Source of the DNA: Cephalopachus bancanus
Lineage: Eukaryota; Chordata; Mammalia; Primates; Tarsiidae
DNA length: 64,000 nt
Direction: 5' to 3'
Assembly: GCA_027257055.1 (NCBI GenBank)
Contig: JAPVLO010000008.1
Span: forward strand, 18,290,001-18,354,000
Shown: positions 13,034 to 23,760 of the stretch, piece by piece
Numbering within the stretch: position 1 is the stretch's first letter
Layout: each line of letters opens with the position of its first letter
Made by a program: the position numbers and the translations under genes
The notes under the pieces: generated by a model
The model's database searches: none
What the model was told of the DNA's origin: nothing
What the model saw: only the letters and a program-made list of their open reading frames with translations

Positions 13034-13223
13034 GCCGACTTCTTTACAATTTCAGTGATTTTTCTCTTCTTGTTTTTCTTGATTCTTATTCATTTTTACC
13101 AACCAATCTTTGATTTCTGTAGCCCTCATCTGAAGCAAGGTGTTCTGAGAGGTTTCCATTTTTTATGCTCCAATGACTCTGGGGGTTACCAGTGTTTTTC
13201 CATTTGTTTTCCTCATTGTGACA
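13034..13223 (-). repeat. Duplicated L1 ORF1 5' segment, copy 2 (at the expected ORF1 start)
   Basis: Partner of 12051-12239. It lies just inside the 5' UTR, where ORF1 should begin, so it is probably the original position. It starts GCCGACTTCTTTACAATTTC on the + strand; the other copy reads GTCGACTTCTTTACAATTTC. Confidence 0.85.
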
Positions 13224-13379
13224 GCTCTCTTCTCCTTTTCTACAATTTTGTCATACAGTGAGAGAGGGAGAAGCATTCACTTCGGCTGCTTACTCCACCC
13301 TCTGGTTGGATGTTGTAATTACAGGTTCTCCCTCCCACTCTACTAAATGAGTCAAACTGGTTTTCAGCCCGAGCAGAAC

Positions 13380-14500
13380 TTCCAGTTCTATCTGAGCCTG
13401 ATACAGGGTGGGAGGTGGAGTGCCCAGAATCCCACACCTGCCATTACTTTTTGATTGCTGTGTGTACAATGAATCCCCTGCTAGGTGAAGGGCATATTAG
13501 TGGCTGAGCCTTTATTGTCTGCCCTGCTGGGCGCAAGTGGCACCACAGGTCTTCTTCTCCACTAGCTACTGGTGGTAGGGATGGCAGCAAAATTGACTCT
13601 ACATATAGCTCTTTCTGCTTGGGAAGAGGTCACCAAGGCAACGAAGGCCTGGCAGGCAGGTTTGTTCCCCATTTCACTTGGGCCTCAGTTGCTTCCTGTT
13701 GTGTCCCAACCAAAGTTCCTCCTGCTTGGAGCCATTGGCTTGTTGGCAAGTCAGAGGTGGTGAACTGAATGGAAACATCTTAGTCTTAGGTCACTCATCT
13801 CTCTCTTTCCTCATTCTGTCAGATCGTGGAACATGGTTGGAGTGGGGAGTTTCCCAGAGTCTCACACCAGCTGGTGCTTTTTGGTCTTTGTACAGAGTCC
13901 CCTGTTGGGTGCAGGGTGTATCGGTGGCTGCGTGCCTACTTTCTGTCCTGGTGGGAAAGAGAGACAGCTGCCTGCTTCTCTACTAGCTGTTGGCGAATAT
14001 GCCAGCAAGATTCACTCTGCTTGGGGCTCTTTTCCTGCTTGGATAGAGGCTGCCAAGCAGCAGTGACTGATGTGGAGGTCCATCTGCTTCACTTGGGTTC
14101 TGATTGCCCCCTGCTGTGTCCCAACCAAAGCTCATCCTACGTGGAACCGATGGCTTGCGTGCTAGTGGGAGGGTGTGAACTGACTTGAATCGTCATTGAA
14201 TCACTCACCCCATTCTTCCCCAGTAGTGCCTCTGACTTTGTCCTAGTCTGAAACAGGGCAGGGGGTGGTGAGCCCAGAGTCCTACATCTGCTGCTGTTTT
14301 CTTGTCTCTGTGTGCTCAAAGAAACCTCTGTTGGGTGCTGGGTGTATTGCCCATCAATAAGTGTTCAGGGCATCTCAGTCAATCTATGACTGGGTTCCCA
14401 CTCTCCATCTTGCTAGGTGAGAGAGGCACTGGTCTGAGGCTCCATGGTGGCCATTGTGGAGCCGAATTCCTCTATGCATGTGAGAGACAGAGAAGATGAG
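13380..14500 (-). repeat. Tandem ~420-bp monomers in the L1 5' UTR
   Basis: Three successive copies of one unit. Anchors on the + strand: TGCTAGGTGA at 13479, TGTTGGGTGC at 13903 and TGTTGGGTGC at 14329 (periods 424 and 426); GTGTCCCAACCAAAG at 13701 and 14116 (period 415). Each unit also carries a '...GTGGG-GT...CCCAGAGTC-CACAC' segment before the anchor. The third unit is incomplete. Confidence 0.85.
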
Positions 14501-14639
14501 CATCCCAGGCCAGGCAGAATGGAGAAGCCCTAGGAACAGGAGAGGTCTTGTAGTTTCTGCAGTCCAGAGACTACATGAGGGTGGGTGGTGCCAAGGAGGG
14601 TACCATAGAAACTTTCTTGGTGATCTGGCAGTCTAGGAA

Positions 14640-15057
14640 ACCCCTTTTGGACATTCTTTCAACACATGATGGTTTATTTACTAGCACACCTGCCCACATG
14701 CACTGACTGTTCAGCAGTTTTTGACCAAAGACTGCATGACCCCCATGCTCCATCCTCCCAGTTCACTGGATCTCTGCCTGAGCGACATTTTTTTTTTCCC
14801 CTCTGGATGCAAAAAGTCTTCAATTGAAAATTTCTGCCAATGTGGAAGAGGAGAAACAACAACAACAACACAAATGGCAGAAGCACCAAAAGGCTTCCAA
14901 ATTGACAAGTTCAAAAACTGTTTTGAGCAGTGGAAAAAGCATCTCAATAGGTGTGTTGCATCAGAGAGTACCTTGAAGGTGACTGAAGTTTAAACATGTA
15001 AGAATAAATCCACAATTTTAAATAAAAAAATTCCATTGGGGGGGGGTCCCCTCCTTG
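14640..15057 (+). mobile_element. Mariner relic, 3' part with broken transposase
   Basis: Its + strand aligns with the reverse complement of 63255-63580. Shared blocks include GTTCAGCAGTTTTTGACCAAA and a transposase tail FEQWKKHLNRCVASES with a stop shortly after. The terminal repeat GGGGGGGGTCCCCTCCTTG is followed by TA at 15058. The 5' part is missing or too diverged to place, so the start is approximate. Confidence 0.75.
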
Positions 15058-15329
15058 TATTTTCATAGAATGGAAAGTGAAATGAGTCCCATCCTTCGTC
15101 CCCAAAGAGAGGGAGGCTGTGCTGCTGAGTGAAATGCGAATGCCTGAAGAAGTCTCCTCAACTCTTCTTTTTCTTTTTGTATTAATCTATAGCAAAAAGT
15201 AGAAAAGCTTTAGGCTTTTGACACATTTGGTTATTAGAATGCACTGGAGCAGACCATGAATGATAACACACTGCAGGTCCAGAGTCCTACCCGTCCCCCA
15301 CCCTATAGTTATTAAAAAATGTTTTATGA

Positions 15330-15616
15330 GCCGGGCTCGGTGGCTCAGCCTGTAATCCCGCGCCTTTGGGAGGCTGAGGTGAGTGGATTGCCTGAGCCCG
15401 CGGGTTCGAGACCCGCCTGGGCAGCGAGACCTCATCTCTACAATAAATCAAAAAATCAGCTGGGCTATGGTAGCGCCTGCCTGTAATTCCAGCTACTTGG
15501 AAGGCTAAGGCGGAAGGATCGCCGGAGCCTAGCAGGTCGAGGCTGCGGTGGCCGGGAGCGGCCACTGCACTCCAGTCTGGGCGACAGAGTGAGACTCCAA
15601 CTCAAAAAAAAAAAAA
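15330..15616 (+). mobile_element. Dimeric Alu SINE, sense
   Basis: Starts GCCGGGCTCGGTGGCTCAGC and ends in poly-A. The flanking duplication AAAAAATGTTTTATG occurs at 15315 and again after the tail. It is full length. Its left arm has a tRNA-like A box (TGGCTCAGCCTG) and B box (GGTTCGAGACC). Confidence 0.96.
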
Positions 15617-15844
15617 TGTTTTATGGTTGAAAGGAAGTTGAATGGTAATTATATTGAAAACAAACTTGAAATGTTTCTAATATGCAAATTGTCTTCTATT
15701 GGTTGGGAATGACTACATAATACAACACTAGGGCCGTGACATGTTTTTTTTCACACCTTTATTTAACCCACCTTCACTCCATCAGCCTTGTACTTAGCTC
15801 TAAATTTCCTTCTTTTAATTTTTTAAAAGTGAAATCAACACTTA

Positions 15845-16262
15845 TTTTTCCAATTTAATGTAATTTTTGATTGAGAAATAATAATTGTATCTATTTATGG
15901 GGTACAATGTGATATTTTGATACATAGATACATTATGGAATGATCAAATCAGGTTAATTAACATCTCATCAACTCATTTGTTTGGGGTAAAAACATTTAA
16001 AATTCATGCTTTTAACAATTTTAAAATATACAACATATTATTCTTAACTGTGCGATAGATCATCAGAATTTATTCCTCCTAAGTGAACTTTGTATCTTCT
16101 AGCTAACATCTTCCCTTCCCCTGTTTACCCCCCAGAACACACTATGCTAAGTGAACTAAACCAGACACAGAACTACAAATACCACATGTTTTTGCTTATA
16201 TATGGAATCTAAAAAGATCAAGCTCACAGAAGAGAATAGAGTGATGATTACTAGAGACTGAG
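15845..16262. mobile_element. L1 3' fragment with inverted 5' part
   Basis: 15845-16130 is antisense L1 3' UTR (TTATGGGGTACAATGTGATA, GAATGATCAAATCAGG). It switches directly to sense L1 sequence at about 16138-16262 (CTATGCTAAGTGAACTAAACC, then TTTTTGCTTATATATGGAATC). Opposite orientation of adjacent parts is the usual mark of twin-primed insertion. Confidence 0.6.
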
Positions 16263-16799
16263 CGTATTTCCTTCTCTACAAATTCTTCCTGACCAGCCTG
16301 CCATAGTAAAACCACACTCAAAATGGAAAAAACTTCTGAGAGTGAACTGAAAAGGGAGAGAGAAAATGCAAATTATACCCCATACCTTAAAGGAACCAGG
16401 GGATCACGACCAGAAAAGGTGGAATTGGTGACCCTTTAGTAAAGTCACCGGCTGTCTTCCCGCTCCTTGTTAGTGTGATGACCACTTGCTAGCATCTGTT
16501 TCTTCAGCTGATCCTGAGAACCTCCAGCTGTCTTTTTCAAGGTTTTCTCAAGGCTTGAATCTGGTTCTCACCAAGCTCCAAACATCACTGGATATAGCCC
16601 TCCTAGTATTCTCTCCCAAGTCACCAGACTTGGTTAACAACCCCCGGGTAAATATTTATCCTTTCCTCCCTGAAAACAGAAGGATCTAGGAGACAACAAA
16701 TAGGCCATTATTTAAGAACAGAGAGACACTTATAAAACCAGCTGAGGAAAGGACAACTTATGTCCAGCCTGATATTATTAATATTCCATTGTACTGGAT

Positions 16800-17300
16800 G
16801 ACTGTGTCCCACTTTTAAAAATTAAACTTTTAATTTTAAGATAATTATAGATTCACATTATTATAATAAATAATACAGAAATATTCCCATGTACCCAGTT
16901 TCCTCTAAAGGACACATCTGACAAAACTACAGTAAATGTCACAACCTAATATTCACATTAGCACAATCCACTAATCTTATTCAAATCCCTCTAATTTTAT
17001 TATACTTGTGTGTGTGTGTGTAAGTTCTATGTACTTTTGTTGCATGTATAGACTTGTACTACCACAAAGTACAGAATAGTTCTGTCACCTTGGCTTTTTG
17101 TGTTGCTCTTTCTACATACATTGCCCTCTCACTATCCTTCCTCTCAAGCACTGGCAAACACTAATCTGTCCTCCATTTTATAATTCTACCACTTCAAGAA
17201 TGTTCTAAAAGTGGAATCATACAGTATAAAACCTTTTGGGATTGGCTTCTATCACTCAATGTAATTATCTGAGAACTGTCTCATTTTTTTATCAGAATCT
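16800..17300 (-). mobile_element. Old L1M 3' UTR fragment, antisense
   Basis: Recognisable blocks: AAGATAATTATAGATTCACA, ATATTCACATTAGCACAATC, AGAACTGTCTC-type ending and ACTGGCAAACACTAATCTGTC. It contains a short (TG)n near 16990. Confidence 0.6.
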
Positions 17301-17439
17301 TTGGGAGATTATCTCATAATTAGAATGTTTATGTCTCTGAATTTAATAAAGCCATAAAGTTAATGAGTGACTTTAACACACAGTCTTTAATTTGACCTTC
17401 TCAAGAGGGTAGGAACTAAAGCTTTCAAGGAGAAACAAG

Positions 17440-17960
17440 TATTGATGACAGGATTACATTTCCTGGGTGTGGCAGAGATTGGCACTCCACCGAACCCAGC
17501 GCCTCTTCCTCTTGTGCCTACAACTGGACTGTGTCTTCCAGCTTCTCCCTTGGAAGGTTGTGGTCATGTGGCTCGATTCTGGACAATGGGAAGTGTCCAG
17601 TGATGATGAGTTACAATTCCAGCTTGGCTCACAAAAGCCTCCCACACACGTCCCTCCACATTCTTTTTCCTTCTGTGACAATCTTGGAAACCCACGTTGA
17701 ACTTAAAGGAGCCACAGGATAGGACAAACATCTCTGATTTAGCTCCCCCAGGATCTCTTGACCTTTGGAGTTCCGAGTCACTGTAAGTGTGGGAGCAGCT
17801 ACTGTGTGTCGGGAGGCAATGGAGGGACCAGAAACAATAGCAGACCTTACGTGTCTTTTCTGTCATTTTCTCCCTGACTGGTGGGGCTGCTTCCCATCCC
17901 AGACCAAGAACAAGCACCATCTTCACACATTTAAAGTAGCAGCCTCAAGTCACCCTAACG
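17440..17960. repeat. Probable ancient medium-reiterated repeat
   Basis: Phrases such as AACTGGACTGTGTCTTCCAG, GTGGTCATGTGGCTCGATTC and CACAAAAGCCTCCCACACAC resemble an old interspersed mammalian repeat that I cannot name. ORFs on both strands here are not convincing genes. Confidence 0.35.
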
Positions 17961-18735
17961 GTTCCTCACCGGTTTCTTTGAGATTTCTTTTTTCTTTCTA
18001 TAATTCTTCTGAAATTAATCTTAAGAAAGGGAGCTGTGCCAATTCAGCATCTTGCTAGCCATTATTTGAAGGTTTCAAATTTATGAATTAATGTTAATTT
18101 TTGTTATTATAAAAGAAAAGATTAGTAGCAGAATGGGCAAAAAGCTAATCTTGGGTTTATCTTACTAAAACATATAATATTACTAAGCATGGAAGAATTC
18201 CTGTGCTTTTGCTCAGTGAGGGAGTTTTAACTTCTTTGGATAATCATACCAGCATGGTACAATTCAGATCAAATGAGGAAATGAATTCAGGGAAGGAAAA
18301 TAAAGGAGCCAAGGGGTTGGATTGACTAGGAAGACCTGGAGAGACTTGTCTTGCTGTGTCTATGCATGGGTTGCAACCTTCCTAAATTTTCCTGCAAACT
18401 TTCTTCTCATTTCTGCAGCTTCTTTGTCTCATTAGTGCCATTCAAAGATGTTTTTAGTTCTTCTAGTTTATTTGGTCTATCAAGACAGATGTTGTTGAAG
18501 TGGCATGTTTATCAGCAGAAAAAAGTGATGGTGATTCTTTCCACATGAATAGCTGCAAATGAAAAATGACTTCTGGAACTTACCTCTTGGCAGCCTGGCA
18601 GGATTTTACCTCATTCCCTCTCCCTAGGCCCCAGCATGGTCTGTGTTAGATTCTGATTGATGCTCTGGGGTTTCCTTTCCATGCTTTTTTATTTCTTTCT
18701 CCTGAAGAACAAGTGAGTTTTTACATTCACCCTTT

Positions 18736-19040
18736 TCTTTTTTTTTTTTTTTCTTTTTTCTTTTTTTGAGTTGGAGTCTCACTCTGTCGCCCAGACTGGA
18801 GTGCAGTGGCCGCTCCCGGCCACTGCAGCCTCGACCTGCTGGGCTCTGGCGATCCTTCCGCCTCAGCCTTCCAAGTAGCTGGAAATACAGGCGTGCGCTG
18901 CCACGCCCGGCTGATTTTTTAATTTATTGTAGAGATGAGGTCTCGTTGCCCAGTGGGTCTCGAACCTGCCGTCTCAGGCTATCTACTCACCTCAGCCTCC
19001 CAAAGGTGCGGGATTACAGGCTGAGCCACCAAGCCCAGCT
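18736..19040 (-). mobile_element. Dimeric Alu SINE, antisense
   Basis: T-rich tract, then GAGTTGGAGTCTCACTCTGTC through to GAGCCACCAAGCCCAGCT. It carries the perfect 11-bp-arm hairpin at 18802-18827. An imperfect flanking duplication around ACAT-CCTTTTC is visible. Confidence 0.95.
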
Positions 19041-19689
19041 TTTAACATCCTTTTCTAATAAGCTCCACCTACAGTCAAACTTTGGAGAGACAACATTTTT
19101 CTTCAGGAAGTTTTTCCTAGCATAATTGTGAATCTTTTCACTTTTTAAAAAAGAAAATACAAACACTATTTTCTTTTAACAAAATATGTGAGTTGAGTGG
19201 CAATAAAAACAGGTAAGGAATACACTGGTTTTTAAAAATCAGTTCTTTAAAAGGCAAGAATGACTGGGAAACAGCCCCTTTCTAAGTCATTGTGTTTGAT
19301 TACTACAAAAAGTGCAAATATCTCCTGGAATACCATAAAAATATAAGGCTTCTCTTGGTCCAACAGTGCTTACTGCCTTGTGTTTCCATGCAATGAGCTG
19401 ACTTGCTCACCTAGGACCTATGGTCGCTTGGTGGCTCCCTCACTCTCACACCCACAAACATGCATCCTGGAAGAAAATTCACTCTGCAGAAACTAGGAAG
19501 AGGCTGAGTATGCAGGACTGCTCTGTGGCATCCCTTCCTGAAAACAAAAGGAATGCAAATATTCATCACAAAATCCTTAGCAATTGAGAGAGTATGCAGT
19601 GATACCCTTGACTGGGCATCCAAAGAATGGGTCCTCATTAATGGAAGGGAACAGTCACATAAAGAATAGAATAATTCAAAACAATTTAT

Positions 19690-20880
19690 ATTGCTTGTTT
19701 TCTTTGTTTCTTATAGCAGACTTGTATTTGTATATTTATGCTGTGCTTATGTAATTCCTTCAGCTATTTTTATTTCTTTGTTTGTTTGTTTGTTTTTTGT
19801 CAAAACCACATTGACTATCATTGGGTCTTTGCATTTCCAAATAAATTTTAGAACTAGTCTGTCAGCTTCCACCCAATGACTTGTGGGGAATTTACTTGAG
19901 ATTACATTGACTGTATAGATAAATTTAGGGAGAATTCATGTTTCTAAAATATTGAGTTTTAAAATCTGTGAGCCTGGATTATCCCTTCATTTATTTAGGT
20001 CATTAAAAATTCTCTCAGTAGTATCTAACAGCTTTCCATGAGGACTTTTATATATTTTGCAACATTTATTCCTGGATGTTTTTTATTTTGATGCCTTTTG
20101 GTTGGTACCATTTTAAAATTCTTTATTGCTGTTTCCCAGTAACCTTGCTCAATTCACCTCTTAAATATAGTAAATTATTTGCTAAATCTTTTTTTCTTTT
20201 CAGTCCTTCTAGCTATCGTTCCTTTTCCTTTTCTTAGTGAACTGGTTAAGACTTCCCATACAATTTTAAATAGAAGTAGTGATAGCAGGCATCCAGTTTT
20301 TAGCTAGGTCAACATGAACAATTTTCATATTTTAGTATTATGTTTAATGTTTGCTATAGTTTTTTTGTTGTTAAAACCCCAATATATATCAGATTTGGGA
20401 AATAAACTTTTATTTCTTCTTTGCTAAGATACTTATAAATACATGTTTTCCTAAATGCTTTTTTCTGAGTGCATAATGGTGACCAGATGATTTTTCTTTT
20501 TTATTCCTATTAAAATAGTGGATTATATTTATTCATTGATTTTAAATGTTAAACCAGCCTTGCATTTCTGCAAGATTGCTTAGTGTTTGCTTTTCTTTTT
20601 ATTTATTATGGAACTTAATTTGTTAAAATTTTGGTTTTTTTGCATGTATTTTCATGAGAGATATTGGCCTGTAATTTTTTTCTTATAATGTTCTTGTTTG
20701 GTTTTGGAATCAAGAGTATGCTGACCATATAAAATGAAGTGTTAGAAAGTGTATCCTCTTTTGCTAATTTCTGGAAGACTTTGTCATTTCCCCTATGCAT
20801 GTTTAGATGAATTCATTGATGAAGTGATTTAAGACTGTAGTTTTCTTTGTGGGAAAATATGAAACTATGGATTCAGTTTA
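19690..20880 (-). mobile_element. Old L1M ORF2 fragment, antisense
   Basis: Reverse-complement L1 reverse-transcriptase region. Recognisable text includes TTTGCATTTCCAAATAAATTT, ATTCCTGGATGTTTTTTATTT, GGCATCCAGTTTTTAGC and AATCAAGAGTATGCTGACC. Short minus-strand reading pieces such as FYMVSILLIPKPNK remain. It is heavily mutated. Confidence 0.75.
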
Positions 20881-20889
20881 TTTTTTTAA

Positions 20890-21212
20890 AAATAGACTTT
20901 GTTTTGTAGAGCAGTTTTAAGTTCACAGCAAAATTGAGTGGAGAATACAGTTTCCATTATCCTCTGCCCCTACATACAGACTCCTCCATCATCAACATTC
21001 CCCACCAGACTGGTATATTTTTTCAATCTATAAGTACATTGACACATCATAATCACCCAGAGTACACAGTTTACATGAGAGTAAACTCTTGGTGCTATAC
21101 ATTGTATGGGTTTTGACAAATGTATCCACCATTACAATCTCATGCAGATAGTTTCATTGTCCTAAAAATCTCCTGTGTACCACCTATTCATTCCATTTTG
21201 GGCACTTGAGAA
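20890..21212 (-). mobile_element. Old L1M 3' UTR fragment, antisense
   Basis: TAGAGCAGTTTTAAGTTCACAG, CATCATCAACATTCCCCACC, TTGACACATCATAATCACCC and GGGTTTTGACAAATGTATCC are typical of L1M 3' ends on the opposite strand. It interrupts the L1M ORF2 that continues at 21960. Confidence 0.6.
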
Positions 21213-21226
21213 AAAAATTAACATCC

Positions 21227-21458
21227 GACCAGCCTGGGCAACTTGGCGAGACCTCATTTCTACAATAAATCAAAAACAAAAACTAGCCAGGCATGGTAGC
21301 ACATGCCTGTAGTTCTGGCTGCTTGGAAGGCTGAGGTGGAAGTATCGCCAGAGCCTAGCAGGTCGATGCTGGGGTGGCCTTGAGTGTGCCACTGCACTCC
21401 AGCCTGAGTGACAGAGTGAGACTCCAACTCAAAAAAATAAAATCAAGTAAAATAAAAT
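21227..21458 (+). mobile_element. 5'-truncated Alu, sense
   Basis: Begins inside the left arm at GACCAGCCTGGGCAACTTGG and ends in an A-rich tail. The short duplication AACATCC flanks it at 21220 and 21459. Right-arm divergence suggests an older copy. Confidence 0.9.
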
Positions 21459-21959
21459 AACATCCAATCAATATTTATTTCAAGTAATCTTCTGAGCTTT
21501 GTGGCTTTTATGAAGTTATCACAGCGTGCACTGTTTCCTCTTCTGCTTTTCTTAATATTATTTCACACATGTATTTTCATGTATTGACACAGTCCACATG
21601 CTGTTCTTAATAGTGTAAGCAGTTGTTAGCTCACTCTAATCATTTATTATTATTTTTCTCCTTTATGATCTTGTAGAAAAGATTTTAAAAGACTACAAGT
21701 TATAATTCTGGTGCTTTTTTCAGAGATTGAATGCTATGCACATACACTTAAATTCATGCCTCCAATGAGGCTTCTATCTAGCAGAGTCTGAAGAGGAGTG
21801 TCCCATCTCTCTTTTAATGTCTAAGAAGGTAAAAGACCCACCAATATTCTGAGGGGACTCAATTTCTACTGTGCAAATACGGGACCTTAGCTAGCTTTCA
21901 ACTGAAAATTTCAGTGTCATGTACAACACAAATCTCCTTGATTTTTATGAAATTTTTAT

Positions 21960-22745
21960 ATTTAGTCTGAATTTTTTCATGAATCTGCCAAAAACTATTG
22001 ATGATATCCTTTTACTGCCTTTTAAAAAGTCTATAGGATTTGTAGTAATAGGTTCTTTCATTCTTGATATTGGTTATTTGTGACTTCTGTTTTTTTCTGG
22101 ATCATTCTTTCTTAATCTGTCCATTTTATTAAGCTTTTCAAAAAACCAGCTTTTGGCTTTGTTAATTATTTCTGCTATAAATTTGTTGTCTACTTAAGTT
22201 TTGTTCTTGTGTTTATTTTTTGCTATTATTTACTTTCTTTGAATTCACCTTTTTTTTTCTAACTTCTTGAGATGAACAATGAGATTAGTTATTTTCGAAC
22301 TTTCTCATTTTCTAATATATTCATTTAAGGCTGTACATTTCCCTCTGAGAACTGACTTATCTGCATGTTACAACTTTTTGGTGTGTTATATTTCCATTAT
22401 TATCCAGTTAAAATTATTTTCTCATTTAATCTTTGACCTTCAGAAATATAATCATAAATTTCTATACACTAGAAATATTTCTAATTATTTCTTGTTACTG
22501 ACATTAAATTTAGTCCTGCTATTGTCACAGAACATTACTTGTTGATTTCAGGTATTTGAATTCTGTTGAGGCTTTTTCTATGATCTAGCACCTGGCCAAT
22601 TTTGATTACTGTTACATGTGCACTTGAAAAGAATGATGTGTTCTGCAGTGGTTGACTGTAGTGTTCAGTACATGCCAGTTAGGTCAATTTTGATAGTGAT
22701 GTCATTCAAAAATCTTCTTAACTAATTTTTTAACTAGTTAATAAG
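21960..22745 (-). mobile_element. Old L1M ORF2 fragment, antisense (continuation)
   Basis: Reverse-complement L1 text: ATCCTTTTACTGCCTTTTAAA, AAAAACCAGCTTTTGGCTTTG, TAAGGCTGTACATTTCCCTC and GAATGATGTGTTCTGCAGTGG. It continues the element at 19690-20880 after an insertion. Confidence 0.7.
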
Positions 22746-23079
22746 TTACATAGAGAGGTGTATAAAGATATAGGTATAAATCTAGGCACCCTTTTTTTTT
22801 TCTTAAGTGAAAAAGTAATTGGATCCCAATAATTTGTTTAACTATATCTGTACATCTGCTTTAAAAAGGTGTAATTGCTAAGGTGTTAACAAAAGGTAAG
22901 AGGTACATAAAAAACTAGGCTATTCTTGCCAGTCATAATTTTTGTTGGCACTTGTTGGTTTTGGTTTGGCGGTCATGAAATTCAAAAACCACATGCTCCC
23001 AACAAGTCCTTTCCCCGAAATTCTTAAAAAACAACCATTCATACTACCACCAAACTCATGAAACACCCAAAGTGCTTGT

Positions 23080-23260
23080 TCTTGTTTGGTTTTGAAATCA
23101 AGAGTATGCCGGCCTCACAATGGGTTGGAAAGTGTTTCCTATTTTGCTATTTCCTGGAAGACTTTGTGTTATTTTCTCTTTGCATATTTAGATGAATCTT
23201 TGATGAAGTGATTTAGGACTATAGTTTTTTTGCGGGAAAAATTAAACTATGCATTCACAG
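23080..23260 (-). mobile_element. Second L1M fragment matching 20690-20870
   Basis: Shares GTTCTTGTTTGGTTTTG, AATCAAGAGTATGC and a GATGAAGTGATTTA stretch with 20690-20870 in the same order. The divergence is that of separate old L1 copies or an old local duplication. Confidence 0.65.
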
Positions 23261-23364
23261 TGCTGTCACCCGACAGAATATTTGTCCTGCATTGTTCAAG
23301 GTAACAGACATAACTAGTTACAAAAAACATACAGTTTTTCTACTTACTACCTGTGTTCCTCTAC

Positions 23365-23760
23365 TCTGCTGCTAGATTGTTCTTTCTAAAATGCAGATCT
23401 TCTCAAGCCATCCTCGCTTTAAAAAATTCTCTATGGACTCCCCATTATCACCAAGAGAAAATTAAATTTCTTTAACTTGGCGCAATAAGTACATCATGGT
23501 ATGGCTCTTGCCTTCTTCTGAAGTTATATCTCTCAACATGCCCCTGAGTTCCAGACAACCATGGAGTTCCCCGAATAAATCATCATCTTCTAGCGGCTCC
23601 CTCAGTTCAGAATCTGCTGTTTCTTTATCCCAACTTATGTGCCTGGCTTTGATATCACCTTCACTGGGGAGGCCTTTGGTTTTTGAAGATTCCTCTCCTC
23701 TGTGCTTTCTTAGCCCCTGTCATACCTTTACTTACAGTATTGCATTGTAGGTTCTGATTT
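23365..23760 (+). mobile_element. LINE-2 fragment
   Basis: L2-like order: TTCTTTCTAAAATGCAGATC, CTCTATGGACTCCCCATTA, TGGCTCTTGCCTTCTTCTG and TTATCCCAACTTATGTGCC. It is strongly diverged. Confidence 0.5.

Larger units (their letters stand above)
8750..14500 (-). mobile_element. Long antisense L1 (5' UTR, ORF1 and ORF2 remnants), defective
   Basis: Minus-strand L1 retrotransposon. From 3' to 5' of the element: 3' UTR about 8750-8985; ORF2 C-terminus (MFITALFTIAKTWNQPHCPS at 9197-8982); further ORF2 segments at 9976-9788, 10274-10056 and 10455-10099 (reverse-transcriptase start, [17 protein letters not shown]); endonuclease start at 12021-11605 (ISLITNGLNAPLKRIEWQ); inter-ORF region 12232-12022; ORF1 remnants 12240-13223; and a repeated 5' UTR about 13240-14500. 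ORF2 carries several stops and frameshifts and lacks the central reverse-transcriptase core, so the copy is inactive. The 5' boundary is uncertain. Confidence 0.93.

Noticed and set aside
13572..14188. Overlapping + strand ORFs of 63-120 residues
   Set aside because: They are antisense to the repeated L1 5' UTR; the openness comes from G+C content.
17454..17926. ORFs on both strands (75-120 residues) in a G+C-richer stretch
   Set aside because: Frames on both strands overlap with no homology or splice context; an old interspersed repeat is more likely.
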